From Adineta vaga (lineage: Eukaryota > Rotifera): DNA of 64,000 nt. The position numbers and the translations under genes are program-made. How positions within the stretch are numbered: position 1 is the stretch's first letter; each line of letters opens with the position of its first letter. The notes under the pieces are model-generated. The model made no database searches, was not told the origin of the DNA, and saw nothing but the letters and a program-made list of their open reading frames with translations. Below are positions 52,706-64,000 of this stretch, one piece after another. The stretch covers positions 7,812,001-7,876,000 of the forward strand of contig CP075497.1 in the NCBI GenBank assembly GCA_021613535.1. The letters are read 5' to 3'.

Positions 52706-53225
52706 CTGTATTATTCGTGCCGTTGAATAGAACAGAATGACTTTTGCAGTCTAAAAATATTTCATTTTTTGGCAAATATTATGTGTGTTTTTACATTATC
52801 TTTCAGAGAATTAAGTTTTTCAAAATCATTTAAACTCATTTTCATATAGAATACTTTGACTCGACTAGTAGCGTCCTCTATTCTCTTCATCGAACTACCA
52901 GTATATTATTTTCTATTTATATTCTTCTGATTCATTTTTTTCTATATTATCATATTTTATCTTGTTTTTGAGAGAGAAACTCTTTTTTTCTGGTTTTTGT
53001 TAGATAGATATTTATCTAATTGATTAATAAATCATACCAATCTGGACGGTGATCTCTAAACCGTCTGACTAACAGCAATATTGACATGTTCTTCGTCTTT
53101 GTTCTATTGTTTATATTCATTGTTATCTGTTACAAATTTCGATTCTATTATTGGTTTCTAAGTCTCCTACGAGAGTGCTATTTTTATATTAGATTTCATG
53201 TTTATCTTTATAAACTGTTGCGAAC
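52706..53225. other. Intergenic, no gene seen
   Basis: 520 bases of T-rich DNA between the amine oxidase and ATG4 genes, both on plus. Nothing is supported beyond 3' UTR and promoter sequence. Confidence 0.5.
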
Positions 53226-54940
53226 AATGAATACTGCGGGTGAAGATGAAGAGAAAAATTGAACGAAGAAAACTAATAAATTTTTCTTTTTTTAGCCTTC
53301 AATTTAGCCGCTTCCATGTTTGAAAGTTCCACTTCTAATAATAATAGTTTATCAGATACGGATACTGATTCATATATTCTTGGTATTAAATATAAAACTT
53401 CAAATGGTACGAATGATTGATAATACATATATTCGATAGTATCAAAATCATGTATTTCTTAGATGCATATGCTATTAATGGTGATGTAATCAGTAGATTT
53501 TGGTTTACATATCGAAGTGGATTTGCACCAATTGGTATGAAAGATTTGTAGATAAGAATATGTCATTGTATTTATGTAAATATTTAGGTGGACCATCAGG
53601 TCCAACGAAAGATACAGGATGGGGTTGTATGATGCGTTGTGGTCAAATGATGTTTGCAGAAGCCTATCTTCGATTTTTTATACCAGCTGGTAGATGTACG
53701 TAAGGATAAGTCAAGTTTCATGAATACAAATTATTTTCTCGAATAGATTTTCGATGGCGTGCAGATCTAACTGATTCGACGTATTGGGAAATTTTAAATA
53801 TGTTTAGTGATAAACGTCATTCAACATACTCAATTCATCAAATTGGTTTGTAATGTTAGTGAATGAATTGATCGAAAATTGTTTTTTTTTTCGTTTTCTA
53901 TATTTATTTTAGTGCTTATGGGAAATTCTGAAGGAAAGAGTATTGGACAATGGTTTGGTCCAAATACAATCGCACAAGTACTTCGGTAAGTAAAGACGAA
54001 TGGATTGTAGAGATATCATACTCTTTTATTTAGACGAATTGCTTCAAATGAATTTGATAAACAAGTTCGTGTTCATGTTGCAATGGATAATACACTAATT
54101 CTTGATGAGATACGTGAGTTTTTTCTCATATATTTAATGTTCAACAAATTAATATGGGATTCTTCAGGTAAATTATGTCAAATCACTTCTCAAATACCAA
54201 CTTCAATCAAGAAATCGAATGATTCACCAACGACTTGGAAACCATTAGTAATTATTATACCTCTAAGATTAGGTTTGAATGGAGTTAATGCAGAATATAT
54301 TGATCAATTAAAAGTAAGATTGTTGAATTGAATATTTGAAAATGAATTCATTGAATGATGTACATAGTTATGTTTTCGTTTGCCACAAACATTGGGATTT
54401 CTTGGTGGAAAACCAAATCATGCACATTACTTTATTGGTTATGTTGAAAATGATGAACTTTTATATCTTGATCCTCATGTAACACAAGCACATGTGGATG
54501 CAAATGTAATTTCTGATGATTCTTCCTATCATTGTGATAGAGTGAATCGAATGAAATTTTCCGGACTTGATCCATCTCTTGCTTTAGTAAGGAAATTATT
54601 TTGAATGATTTCAAAACAAATTCTCTTATGATTTATATTTCAGGCTTTTGCATGTAAAACAGAAAATGAATTTGATGATTTAATTACGAAATTACGACAA
54701 GTTCGTTTTAAAAAATATTTCGTTACAGATTATAACTGAAGATTGATTTTTTTTGTTTCAGAATCTTCCATCACGACCAATGTTTGAAATATGTGAATCG
54801 AATCCATTTGATGCTTTAGCGGAACAAACAGATGAACATGAGGGTACATATAATTCTTTTCAATTATCAATATTATATCATTGTTTGTGTCTATTCTAGT
54901 GCTAACTTTCGATTCGGATGATGATTTCGAGCTTGTCTAA
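53226..54940 (+). CDS. ATG4: Autophagy cysteine protease ATG4
   Basis: It processes and delipidates ATG8/LC3 proteins in autophagy. Twelve short exons give 366 residues in continuous frame: 53226-53238, 53296-53406, 53463-53534, 53588-53695, 53747-53845, 53913-53985, 54034-54113, 54168-54313, 54368-54586, 54644-54700, 54762-54843 and 54900-54940. The catalytic Cys is C79 in DTGWGCMMRCGQM; the partners Asp and His are D269 and H271 in LLYLDPH. GKSIGQWFGPNTIAQVL and GGKPNHAHYFIGY are strongly conserved family blocks. The C-terminus DDDFELV is an acidic LC3-interacting-type motif like the one ending vertebrate ATG4B. The first exon is only 13 bases (MNTA plus one base). It was chosen because it joins in phase with exon 2; the ATG at 53316 within exon 2 is an alternative start. 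The architecture fits ATG4A/B rather than C/D. Confidence 0.94.
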
Positions 54941-55248
54941 TAATATATCCTTTTTAAATCTTTATTATATATATATATTTTTTTTCGTTGTGCAGAACTG
55001 AAAGTATTAACATATAAAAAGAGAAATAAATATGTATTTCTCATTTTTTTTGTTTGTTTTTTTGTTTTCTTCTTTCTTCTTCAATTACACACGAATTAAC
55101 AGATCATACTTTTAATGATATGTTGATACATGATTTGGTAATTTACAATCCACAAGAGAGAGAGAGAGAAAGAAAGAAAGAAAGAAATAAGACAATGATT
55201 TGGTCCAAGATGCTTACATTTGTGTATTATATCCTATTATTGTAGAGA
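54941..55248. other. Intergenic with GA/GAAA repeat
   Basis: 308 bases holding TA and T runs and a GA/GAAA repeat at about 55154-55187. A TTGTAG acceptor-like site ends at 55245, four bases before the next ATG. Confidence 0.5.
55154..55187. repeat. GA/GAAA microsatellite
   Basis: A (GA)n run passing into (GAAA)n about 60 bases upstream of the F-box protein start codon. Confidence 0.8.
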
Positions 55249-57230
55249 ATGAAAATCGAAGAATTACCAGGTGAATTATGGTTTCTTATTCTTTCATATT
55301 TATCACCTTTGGAAGCTTTTTATGCATTTAATAATGTAAATAATTCTCGTATACATTCAATTCTCACTGATATGTATTTAATTCGACGTGATGATGACAA
55401 TAGTTCGTCTGTATTAAATATCTCTCTTGTTCATGTACCATTATTTATGTATAATTTTGCTATATCGAATGTTATTTCATTTTATTCGAATATTATTCAT
55501 TCCTTAACATTATCGAATGATCAAACGCCAGGTGAAATCACGAATTTTCTTCAAAAATATTCTTTTAAATACGATTTTCCATATTTAAAATATTTACATT
55601 TGATTGAACCAACATCAAATGAATTTAATACAATCATCGATGATCTTTTCAATATAAAAATAATCGATATTCAATCCAGACAAATACATTTATTCAATCT
55701 TGATATAATTCAAAAACTTCTCTATTCCAAATCATCCATTATCGATTGTCGTTTGAGTCAATTTCGACAAGATTTTATCTCTCAATCTTCAAATGCATTT
55801 ATCCGAAAATTAAGTATTCATTCTTGTGATTATTTATCTTTTGTTAATATAATAAGTCATTTTGCTCTCTTGGAATATTTATCGATTCAAACACTTTTAA
55901 TGTCACGTCATGCCATTTTAACATCAATTCATCGTCTGGATAAACCGATAGTATTGAAATATTTAAAACTACGTGCATTTAGTATTCCATTTGAATATCT
56001 TCAAATATTATTTCCTTATCTGGAAAATCTACAAAGATTTTCATTAGCAATTCTTTGTGATGAAGGTTTGTCAATAAATTCTGTTAGATTTTTCAAGATT
56101 TGATTTACTTTTTCAATAGGTTTTGATTATGTTAATAGTAATAAATGGCAAATGATTATTCAGAATTATTGGCCATTATTGAAAACATTTGAACTTTATT
56201 GTGAATTATGGCATTTGACACCATTTGATATTGATGAATTATATCCACAATTATGGTCCTTTCGAAATAATACATTTTGGATTGAACGTCAAATGAAATT
56301 TATTATTGATTTTTATCAAGATAAAAGTGATTTTCATTTGATTTTTTATTCAAATCCATATTCGGATGAGAAATATTCAAATCAGTAAGACAATCATTTT
56401 CTTTATCATAAAATATTCGGCTTTCATTATCTTTTCTAGATGGGGCTATCCAATTGATACGGTTTTCTCTTTAACAAATACGAAAGATTTATTTTTAATT
56501 AAAAATATTTATCGAAATGTTAATCGTTTGCTTTTAACCATTTATAATAATAAACATATGAAATATGAAATTGATAAATCTTCATGTTACTTTCTAAATA
56601 TTGAAACATTAACAATACGGTTTGAACAAAGTATTTCCAGTGCTTTATTTGGTTTTTATATTAGTAAAATAATGAATCTCAACTCTATCAAACATTTAGT
56701 ATTAAATGATAGATCTCATACAGTTGGAACTTTATATGAACTTATTCGACGTAAGTTTAAATGACTTCATCAATCTTCTATTCTAATTTAAATGTACTAT
56801 GATCTTCTCAGGCCTTCCAAATATGACGAAATTAACTATTACTAGTAATCGACGCATATTAATCAAACAGATCTTTCAAAAACGAAATGAACCTTTATTA
56901 TTATTATTAGGTGAACGTCTTTTCTATTTCAATTTATTATATGATGGTGTGATATCTTATGAAACAATTCAAGCGATAGGTTATTATTTTCCGAATTTGA
57001 AATTCTTTTCAGCTTGTCTACCACATTTCGAAGATTTTCGAGATGCCATTCCATCGTTTATACAGAATATGAAATCTCTTCAATATCTTCGTATTGGTCT
57101 CGAAGGTGATAATGATAAGAAAAATTTCGCTACACAAGATATGTATGATTGGTTTCGACGACATAATATTCTCCAAGAATTGAAATTATCGATTGATACA
57201 TATACAAATTCGATTCAGATTTGGTTATAA
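55249..57230 (+). CDS. F-box/LRR-like protein
   Basis: Four exons, 55249-56065, 56120-56384, 56440-56750 and 56812-57230, give 603 residues in frame. The first about 45 residues (IEELPGELWFLILSYLSPLEAFYAFNNVN) fit the F-box consensus LPxELxxxIxxYL with the expected hydrophobic positions. The remainder is Leu/Ile/Phe-rich with irregular repeats such as YLKYLHLIEP, FIRKLSIHSCDYL, LEYLSIQTLLM, VLKYLKLRAF, LPNMTKLTITS and LQYLRIGLEG, compatible with a divergent LRR solenoid. It would act as a substrate receptor of an SCF ubiquitin ligase through SKP1. No substrate can be named. The gene may belong to a large lineage-specific F-box family; that is inference. It converges on the PGRP gene, with only 40 bases between the two stop codons. 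Confidence 0.78.
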
Positions 57231-57270
57231 ATCAATGATAGATAGATATTTATTGTTCGTTGTATTATAT

Positions 57271-58166
57271 TTATTCAATAAAATAATGAACGAAAAGAAA
57301 ACTGATGAAAGATAGAAGAATGGAAATCGAAAGAAAAGAAGCCGATGAAAATCCTATTTCATTTCGACAAAATCGACTGCCGAGAGATATTTGTGTTTCA
57401 TTTGCAGTTAAATTTGCACCTGAATTTTGATAGGAACAATATCGTGGCCATGGTTTAATTGCGTCGATTGTACCATTACCTGGACTGAAAAAGAATACTT
57501 AATAAAATATGGAATATTCATTCGAAGAAAAAATTTACCATTCTGTATAACCGGGTCGTTGTGATTGTCGATGTGTAATGATATAATATTCGTTTTTGAC
57601 GTGTCCTTGTTGAACACCACAATCAATCCAAAGTTTAACGGCATCTAATGCTTTTTGATTTGGTGATTCAGTACGAAAATCACCAATAATACAAATACCT
57701 TAAGAACTCAAGAAATAACTTTTGTATATATGTAGTTTAATTGTTATTGTTACCGAATGCATCATTATTCCAACCTGGCGCATGTGCACCTTGTCGATCC
57801 CATCCTCGTCCTTCATAAACTTTACCATTTTCACCTACAAGAAAATGGTATCCAATATCCACCCATTCTCGATCATTTTGATGAAGATCTTGAATCCATT
57901 TTACACGTTCAACACATGCTGCATCATCATAACAGCTAAAAATAGTCGAATTAAATACATAGTTCTACGTTGAAAACTATTAACTTAGATGGTTGGTAAG
58001 TATGATGAATAACATAGAATGAAAATGGTTTTCCTGTTAGATTTGTTATTGACTTAGGAGGACGTGCACCCCATTCAGCTCGACTAACAAATGGAACTTG
58101 TTCACAAGGTGATTGGCCATTGACAACAATGGTCAATAGGAGACAAATTGAGAGTATATTTCGCAT
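57271..58166 (-). CDS. Peptidoglycan recognition protein with intact amidase site
   Basis: A secreted N-acetylmuramoyl-L-alanine amidase-fold protein of the PGRP family, acting in antibacterial defence. Exons on minus: 57985-58166, 57754-57935, 57539-57698 and 57271-57484, 245 residues, phases agreeing. A signal peptide (MRNILSICLLLTIVVNGQS) precedes SRAEWGARPP, the standard PGRP start. Zinc and catalytic residues are visible: the His pair in VIHHT (54-55), Tyr in GYHFLVG, His164 in ITHRQ and Cys175 in TECPGN. The Cys codon is split by the last intron. The presence of the Cys indicates an amidase-competent rather than recognition-only PGRP. Unusually, about 60 residues follow the domain and end in a hydrophobic segment (FLSISILLSFISFLFVHYF) with almost no tail. 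This suggests membrane or GPI attachment. Confidence 0.9.
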
Positions 58167-59074
58167 TAGATATTTTAGAATCGTGTGCAAATGACAAAGT
58201 ATTAAGTTATGAAAAGAGAAAAGGATTTTGTCGTTCTTACTAAGGTCTGATTAAGAGAACGAATATTTGATGGTGTATTTCGTCTACTTGTCCATAGAAT
58301 TTAGAAGATATAAAAAATAAATTTCGAGAGTATATATATAGCATTGGTAAGCAATAAATAAAGATTAAGAAATGATAGCAACAATAAAAAAAAATGTGTT
58401 TGATTCAATAAATAACATTCAGATTAAACGATAATCAAATGAGTACTTAAAAACATCACAGTTAAGAATTATAGATTGATTTATATTTTCTACGTTTTTC
58501 TCTCTTGTCTAGATACTTCTTGTTTGAGGTAATAATTCCCATAAGAAAAGATTTACTAATCTTTTTAAATTGTTCCTACATTTCAGATAACAATAGCACA
58601 CATTTTTATGACACTATGATTGGTAGAAAGGTCTATAAACGACTGAAAGATAAGATTCTGTAGCACACACTTTCACAATTTTGATATCTCAACACTATGG
58701 ATGTGACCACACCCTCAAAAGACTGGTGCCAATGAACAATCAATCCATTCAGTTTTGTTTGAAAAGAAGATTAAAAATTCATCATATGAACGATGAGACA
58801 CATAAACTATCATGAGGTTAAATCAACTGACCTTTGATAACACGTGAAAGTATATTGCTATTTTGTACATGTTATTTTTACCGAGTGCAGTAAAGCATTG
58901 AATTTTTTTTGTCGTTCTCTTTACCACTAGATTTTTTTTCTTCAATATGTACACGTTGAGGTCATTGTCGTTATTCTTCTTCTCTCGTTCGTACATTGTA
59001 TTTCAGTTGATATAATATACAGTAACATAAAAACAAGAAACAAAATGTAATTACAATTTTATTCGAGCAGAAAA
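58167..59074. other. Divergent promoter region, PGRP / type II membrane protein
   Basis: About 0.9 kb between divergent start codons, AT-rich, without supported coding sequence. Confidence 0.5.
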
Positions 59075-60233
59075 ATGCTTGGATATTTTCGTCGATCATT
59101 TAGTCGCCGATCCCCATTGAAACGATCTCGATGGCGTTCTCTCCGTCGTGCATGTATTCTTATTATTTCTATAGTAACTCTTACTCCTTTCATTATTTCA
59201 ATTTTCTATTCAATGCTTATCTTACAATCCAATTCTTATGAATCGGATCTAATAGATGTTATCGTTTCATTAACAACTACCTCGACACGTTTTCACTATG
59301 AACTTCCGTATGCGATTCATTCATTGCTAACTCAAACACAACTACCAAAACAAATTCGAATCTATCTATCACCTACTTCTTTCATCAAAGAACAACCAAA
59401 CTTAACATTGATACATTTGAAAAGTTCTATACAACGTCTTGATTCGTCAGAAATCGTATCAAGATCATTTGATAAATTAGTACAAATTCGATTGGAAGAC
59501 GAGAATTATGGTCCAGCAACGAAATTTATACCAATTATTCAAGAATTTAATAAAAAATCTCAACCACTTATGATTTGTGATGATGATCAGTATTATCATC
59601 CATATACTTTAGCAACACTATACAAATATTCAAATCAGTATCCAAACAGTATTCTTGGTTTTCGAGGTTGGCGAGGTAAAACATTCTGTTTGTCGAAAAA
59701 AATTTGATCTAGCCTGTTATTTTTTAGTCCGTAAAGATCTTATCTGGGGTGTTGGCGGAAAATATGAGATGGCATATCATATTATTGAATCATCTTATCT
59801 TTCTGAAATTTATCGTGTCGGTGTTGTCACTGCGAATGATGCTTATCTGATTCGTCCATCATTCTTTGATTCACAAATTTATCAAGATTTTAGCGATGTT
59901 CCTGATGATATTCGTCATGTTGATGATATTTGGTTAAATGGTCAAGCATCTAAACGAAATATTAGTCGTTATGTCATCCCATCTTGTTGTTCTCATATAA
60001 CTGTCACTCGAACTCATGCATTAGAAGAATATCTTGCACGAAATCGAATGAATCGGTTTTCAGCAAACAATCATGCATTACAATGGTTTGGCAATAGTTG
60101 GGAACAGGATCTATGGTATAAATTTAATGGTGAAAATGCACCGAAATATCGTAATTGGTTAGTGATGATCTATCGAGAATGGGTCAGTTTGATATTGAAA
60201 TTAAAATTTATTATTTATTTTGGTAATATGTAA
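59075..60233 (+). CDS. Type II membrane protein, possible glycosyltransferase
   Basis: Two exons, 59075-59675 and 59728-60233, joined by a 52-base intron, give 368 residues. A basic cytoplasmic N-terminus (RRSFSRRSPLKRSRWRSLRR) leads one membrane anchor at about residues 27-50, then a luminal domain. This is the topology of Golgi glycosyltransferases. The luminal part begins DVIVSLTTTSTRF, followed by PYAIHSLLTQTQLPKQIRIYL. It has a DDD motif in MICDDDQYYHPYTLATL and later HVDDIWLNGQASKR, reminiscent of the metal-binding DxD and acceptor-binding parts of GT-A enzymes. The exact family is not recognised, so the enzymatic role is a moderate inference. The C-terminus ends in a hydrophobic Ile/Phe-rich segment. 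The neighbour at 60276 is convergent, 42 bases away. Confidence 0.68.
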
Positions 60234-60275
60234 TTACAAAGAATATTTCTTTTACAATAAAGTGAAATATATATT

Positions 60276-61092
60276 TTAAAGTCGAACTGGATTGGAAGTT
60301 GGATGGCTATCAAATAAAGGTGTGACATAAGCATGAAGACTTGGTCGACTAGTTGGAATACAAATAGCATGATTCTGATCAACGACTGGACGAAACCAAA
60401 ATAACGGTGCACTAATATAGCGTGTAGCTGATTGTTCGTTGTCCATCTTCGATACCGTGTCTGGATAGAAATAATATTGATCGGAAGGAGTAACATACTT
60501 TCCTATGGTACTGTTTGCTGATGAAATACCGGGATGTTCATGAAATCGACTATTTTTTATTGCATATAAACGTTCATTTTGATTTTGAATAGAATCATTC
60601 GAGCATTGTGATGTTGGTTCATAATCATGTGGAAAATCTATTGAAACAGCTAGTTCATCTAGTCGTTGTACATGATAACGTGACTGGGTGGAATTATCAT
60701 TAGAGATTGTTTGTTGACTATTAGTCGAATCATAATAATGTTTTTCTGTTTGTTTTGCTATTGGATAGAAAACTAGAAAATGAAAATATTGAAAAACGAT
60801 TGATTGTAAAACTTTACTTACTATCATAATCAGTGACAGTATCGATAATAACATCATAATACATAGGAATAATATTCTGATTTGTTGGATAACCGAGTTG
60901 TGCATTTGGATGAGGTGGTGGTAGAATATTATCAAAGGAATTCTCTTTCGTATAAATATATGGAGATGATTCTATCATCTTTTCATTTGGTTTATTCGCC
61001 ATTAGCATTGGAAGATATAAAATAGAATTTGATGGCGCATTTAAAAATGCTCGTGCAATATCTCGATCAAGTTTCGATATAGATGAATACAT
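60276..61092 (-). CDS. Uncharacterised low-complexity protein
   Basis: Two exons, 60822-61092 and 60276-60772, join in phase 1 across a 49-base intron to give 255 residues. It starts MYSSISKLDRDIARAFLNAP at the ATG 61090-61092. The sequence is Asn/Ser/Pro/Tyr-rich with many short aromatic clusters (ILYLPMLM, YYFYPDTV, PLFWFRPV) and PPPHPNAQLGYP. No signal peptide, membrane segment or known domain is visible; most of it is probably disordered. It lies 114 bases downstream of the CABIT/GAREM-like gene on the same strand. It could be a separate gene or further exons of that locus, but the stop at 61207 separates them. Function unknown. Confidence 0.62.
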
Positions 61093-61206
61093 ATGACAAT
61101 GAACATAGAATGATGAAGAGAACTATTTATACGTCGAAAGACACGTTTTGTTAAAATGTTAATGTTTTGATCTATTTTTCTAGATAAAATTTTTGTTTAT
61201 TTTAAA

Positions 61207-62970
61207 TTATGTAAATCGAGTATCAGAGGGTAAAGCTATAAATAGTTCATTAGTTGCATCCATTAAAATAGCACCGTCGGCATTAGATGAATCGATTTGA
61301 TCAACTAAATGACTTCCGCCCTCATGAGAAAATGGTGCTGGTGGATATGGAAAATTTGCTGGTTTTTTTGGTAGAGCAGGTGGAGGTGGAGATGATGGTG
61401 ATGATTCTTTTGTTGTTCGAACAGCATGAACAAGTGAATTATATGTTGTATCATCGTCTGTTGATAATGTTTGTTTACGAGGAATTTGTTGATTGTTATT
61501 AGTATGATCCTGTATAGAAAAAGAAATATGAAAAGTTTTTTTTTCTTCTGTTTGATATAAATGAAAAAGAATACGAACAACACTGGTAGCACGTTGTTGT
61601 TTATAATTATTTCGTTTTTTAGCTGCTGATGAACCTGAACGATAACCTTCATCCGCTGTCGTTGTTGTCGTTTGATCATCTTTGATCGTTGATTTTTGTT
61701 CAACGCTTTGTGATCGCTTATAACGTTTAAATTGCTCATCAACCGCTGTTGGAATTTTTGGTTGACGCGTTCGACTACGATGTGAGGATGTATCAGGATG
61801 AGGTTGCATGAGAATACGACGAATTTGCATATCGAATGATTGAACAAATATTTGACAACTTGAAAGAATATTTTGCATTTGTGACGATGATGAAGATGAT
61901 GATAATGATGCAACAACAAATTTCAATGATGTATCTGTTGGAATAGCAGAGATATTCGAAGATGACAATGATGCACATATAGCAAAACTTTCCGAACGTG
62001 AACCATGTAATTGTAAATTACTATTAAAATCTTTATATGCATATGAACCTAGACATAACAGACAAAAATAATCAATAGTTCTTTTGTCAATGAAAGAAAT
62101 TTACCAGGTAGTTGTGCTAATTTAATATTGATTGGCATTGGAAATTGTTCAATAAGATTATGAATTGTTTGTAATTTATTTACATTATTTGAACCTCGTT
62201 GTCCGACAGGAATTAAATTAACTTCATCGATTGATGAACATGAAACATAACATACTTGTTGTTGAGGTAAAATACATTTCAATGCATCTTCATTACGACT
62301 TAAAATATGTTTACCAAAACAAAACCACCATGAAAATTCATAATCATCATCAGTTAAATCATCATCTATCGTCGGTGTATATTCAACTTGAACAAGTTTA
62401 TCAAATAGAATGGTTTGATTCGCTTCAATCTGATGCCATACACGATGATTTATTCCTTCCTCATTTTCTTCAACTGTATAAACACGTATTGGTGATGCAA
62501 TATAAAATGCTTGAGGTCGATGATCAACTTGCATCCGTTCAACAATCGAACGAATATTTGTTTCAGGAACAACACCAGATTGTTGTCCTGAAAAAAATGA
62601 TTATCAAATGAATAACAATTTAAAAGTTATTCTTACGATTATTTCGTGATGGTAAACATTCGAAGTATCCTAAATATGTATTACAGAATAGTAAAAATTT
62701 GATAATCGTGTGTAACGTACCGGGATATTTTATAGGTACAGCTACTAATTCTGAATCAATCGGTCGATAAGATGGATATTCATTTGATGTTGATTGACTA
62801 ACTCTTAGAGCACGACCAAATGCAAAGGTACTACGTAAGACTGAATGCAAAATGATCGGTCGATTCGAACCACGAAAACCTGGTGCTGATCGAATTGCTA
62901 CCGGTAATTTGTATTTATCAGCAATCGAATGAATTGTTAATGGTTGTGATGTCCATTCAAAGGTCGTCAT
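61207..62970 (-). CDS. CABIT-domain adaptor, GAREM-like
   Basis: Five exons, 62721-62970, 62637-62669, 62105-62587, 61579-62048 and 61207-61509, give 512 residues. If the 69-base segment 61510-61578 is retained, it is 535. The N-terminal about 280 residues resemble the CABIT module of GAREM/THEMIS: FEWTSQPLTIHSIADKYKLP matches the GAREM opening, and AVPIKYPGYFECLP matches the conserved IPxxYxGxF core. Further CABIT-like blocks are FYIASPIRVYTVEENEEG and LPMPINIKLAQLPG-like ends. The C-terminal half is Ser/Thr-rich, with a basic stretch and the proline-rich SSPPPPALPKKPANFPYPP, a likely SH3 ligand. GAREM proteins link growth-factor receptors via Grb2 to ERK. Here no SAM domain is visible at the C-terminus, unlike vertebrate GAREM1. 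Exon 2 is a 33-base microexon. GAREM-like is the best call, at moderate certainty. Confidence 0.72.
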
Positions 62971-64000
62971 TGGAATGTATATATGAACAGTTTCGTTCTA
63001 TGAGATTATATAACCTTCCACGTTCAAGGCTTGTTTTGTCTATCTAATAGAGAGTGAAAGTAAAAGTGAGTAAACATATAATATGTGCTATTTTACTTCG
63101 AGAAGAAGGAAAAGCAAAAAAAAGTAACATACCGTGACAAAGAATGAAAATATTCCTGACTTTCATCACTCATCATTTATACATTTTTTTGTATTTATTA
63201 CACGTTATGATTATCATATAGGAAGAAAAAACAGTAGGCAACTTTTTTATCTTATTATTGATCATATGATTGTCTTTTCAGTTAAATAAGTTCGAATATA
63301 TTTGTTTGCTTTTATCATATGCATAATCAGAAAACAAATGTCGAAGGACAAGAAATATATAAATATATATATTCATATTTTAATGACATATTTATCATAC
63401 CTGACTTATGTTTTAAAGGAAGTCATTAGTTATCAAAGAACATGTTTGTTTTTTTTTAAATTTATTTCTTAAAATAGAAGAAAATATTGTATTGTTATCC
63501 AGTTTAGCAATGTCGATAAATGTACGTTCTTTAAAACCATATGACATATTTCATTTTGTTTTTGTCATGTCAAATGAGTAAGGGTCTATAGTTATGACTG
63601 TACAGTTCTGTTAAATTATTTTCTAATTCGAGTAATATACCAAAACATATGACGATCGTTGGAGAAGATAATCATGAATGGAACATATTATGAATAATGA
63701 AAATATGAATAACTGTTTATAATTTGTTCTAAGGTTATCAACGATCATATCAATATCTTTCACATTTTTTCCTTATATATTGAATTAATTTGTCATTAAC
63801 AGAAACGAAGTACAGTATACGATAAAATCGAATGATATAAGTGATATTTTTATTTTCAAATTTACCCAAGATGTACTCAGTTTATTTCATGTATCAAATA
63901 GAAATATCGGGAAAGCAGATCATTTCCACGTATGACGTGACATTTGATGAATACATGCAGATATATCGTAAAATTCATCCTTTAAATATCATACATAGCA
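62971..64000. other. Upstream region of the GAREM-like gene, no gene seen
   Basis: About 1 kb of AT-rich sequence at the right window edge without supported coding potential on either strand. Confidence 0.5.

Noticed and set aside
57539-57560. Loss of the PGRP zinc-binding cysteine
   Set aside because: An unspliced reading seems to lack it, but the Cys codon is split by an intron (TG at the end of one exon, T at the start of the next) and is intact after splicing.

Overview
The window is nuclear DNA of an animal with a compact, AT-rich genome. It is packed with intron-containing genes on both strands. Most introns are about 50-70 bases with GT-AG ends, gaps between genes are short, and codons mostly end in A or T. 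The metazoan set (MAPK/ERK, rapsyn, TBC1D24/Skywalker, SAS-6, LARP4, an IAP-like BIR/RING protein, PGRP), a copper amine oxidase of microbial/plant-like architecture, and splice acceptors lying directly against start codons together suggest a rotifer, most likely bdelloid. That assignment is inference: no marker gene in the window proves it. Exon boundaries below were read by eye. For nearly every gene the exon lengths and phases add up to an uninterrupted frame, and any exception is stated.

Layout. 1-1147: 3' end of a TM9SF (nonaspanin) gene, +. 1826-4738: TBC1D24-like, +. 5348-6421: LRR surface protein, +. 6418-8420: papain-like protease with an exon-encoded repeat tail, -. 9254-12482: MCM5, -. 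12795-13582: A20/AN1 zinc-finger protein, -. 14882-17409: ARMC8, -. 18899-25196: LARP4, +. 25983-27144: coiled-coil protein, -. 27478-30384: SAS-6, + (one apparent frameshift). 32924-34400: ERK-type MAPK, +. 35524-39054: giant multi-BIR/RING protein, +. 39130-40628: HADH, +. 40742-42591: rapsyn, -. 46577-47030: small secreted cysteine-rich peptide, +. 48912-49967: single-exon type I membrane protein, +. 50396-52705: copper amine oxidase, +. 53226-54940: ATG4, +. 55249-57230: F-box/LRR-like protein, +. 57271-58166: PGRP amidase, -. 59075-60233: type II membrane protein resembling a glycosyltransferase, +. 60276-61092: disordered protein, -. 61207-62970: CABIT/GAREM-like adaptor, -.

The genes are mostly unrelated housekeeping and signalling genes rather than one pathway. 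Functional themes are replication and centrosome (MCM5, SAS-6), degradation and autophagy (ARMC8 of the CTLH ligase, F-box protein, BIR/RING protein, ATG4, A20/AN1 protein), RTK-ERK signalling (MAPK, GAREM-like), synapse and vesicle traffic (rapsyn, TBC1D24, TM9SF), and immunity (PGRP, perhaps the BIR/RING protein).

Most notable: a roughly 1005-residue protein with seven BIR or BIR-like units and a C-terminal RING, whose gene ends 75 bases before HADH in an operon-like arrangement; a 20-base microexon carrying the active-site cysteine of the papain-like protease; a repeat tail in which each repeat is its own phase 1-1 exon; a frame break in the SAS-6 coiled coil; a microbial-type copper amine oxidase as a transfer candidate; and a knottin-like secreted peptide. 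No tRNA, rRNA, CRISPR array or intact mobile element was seen.
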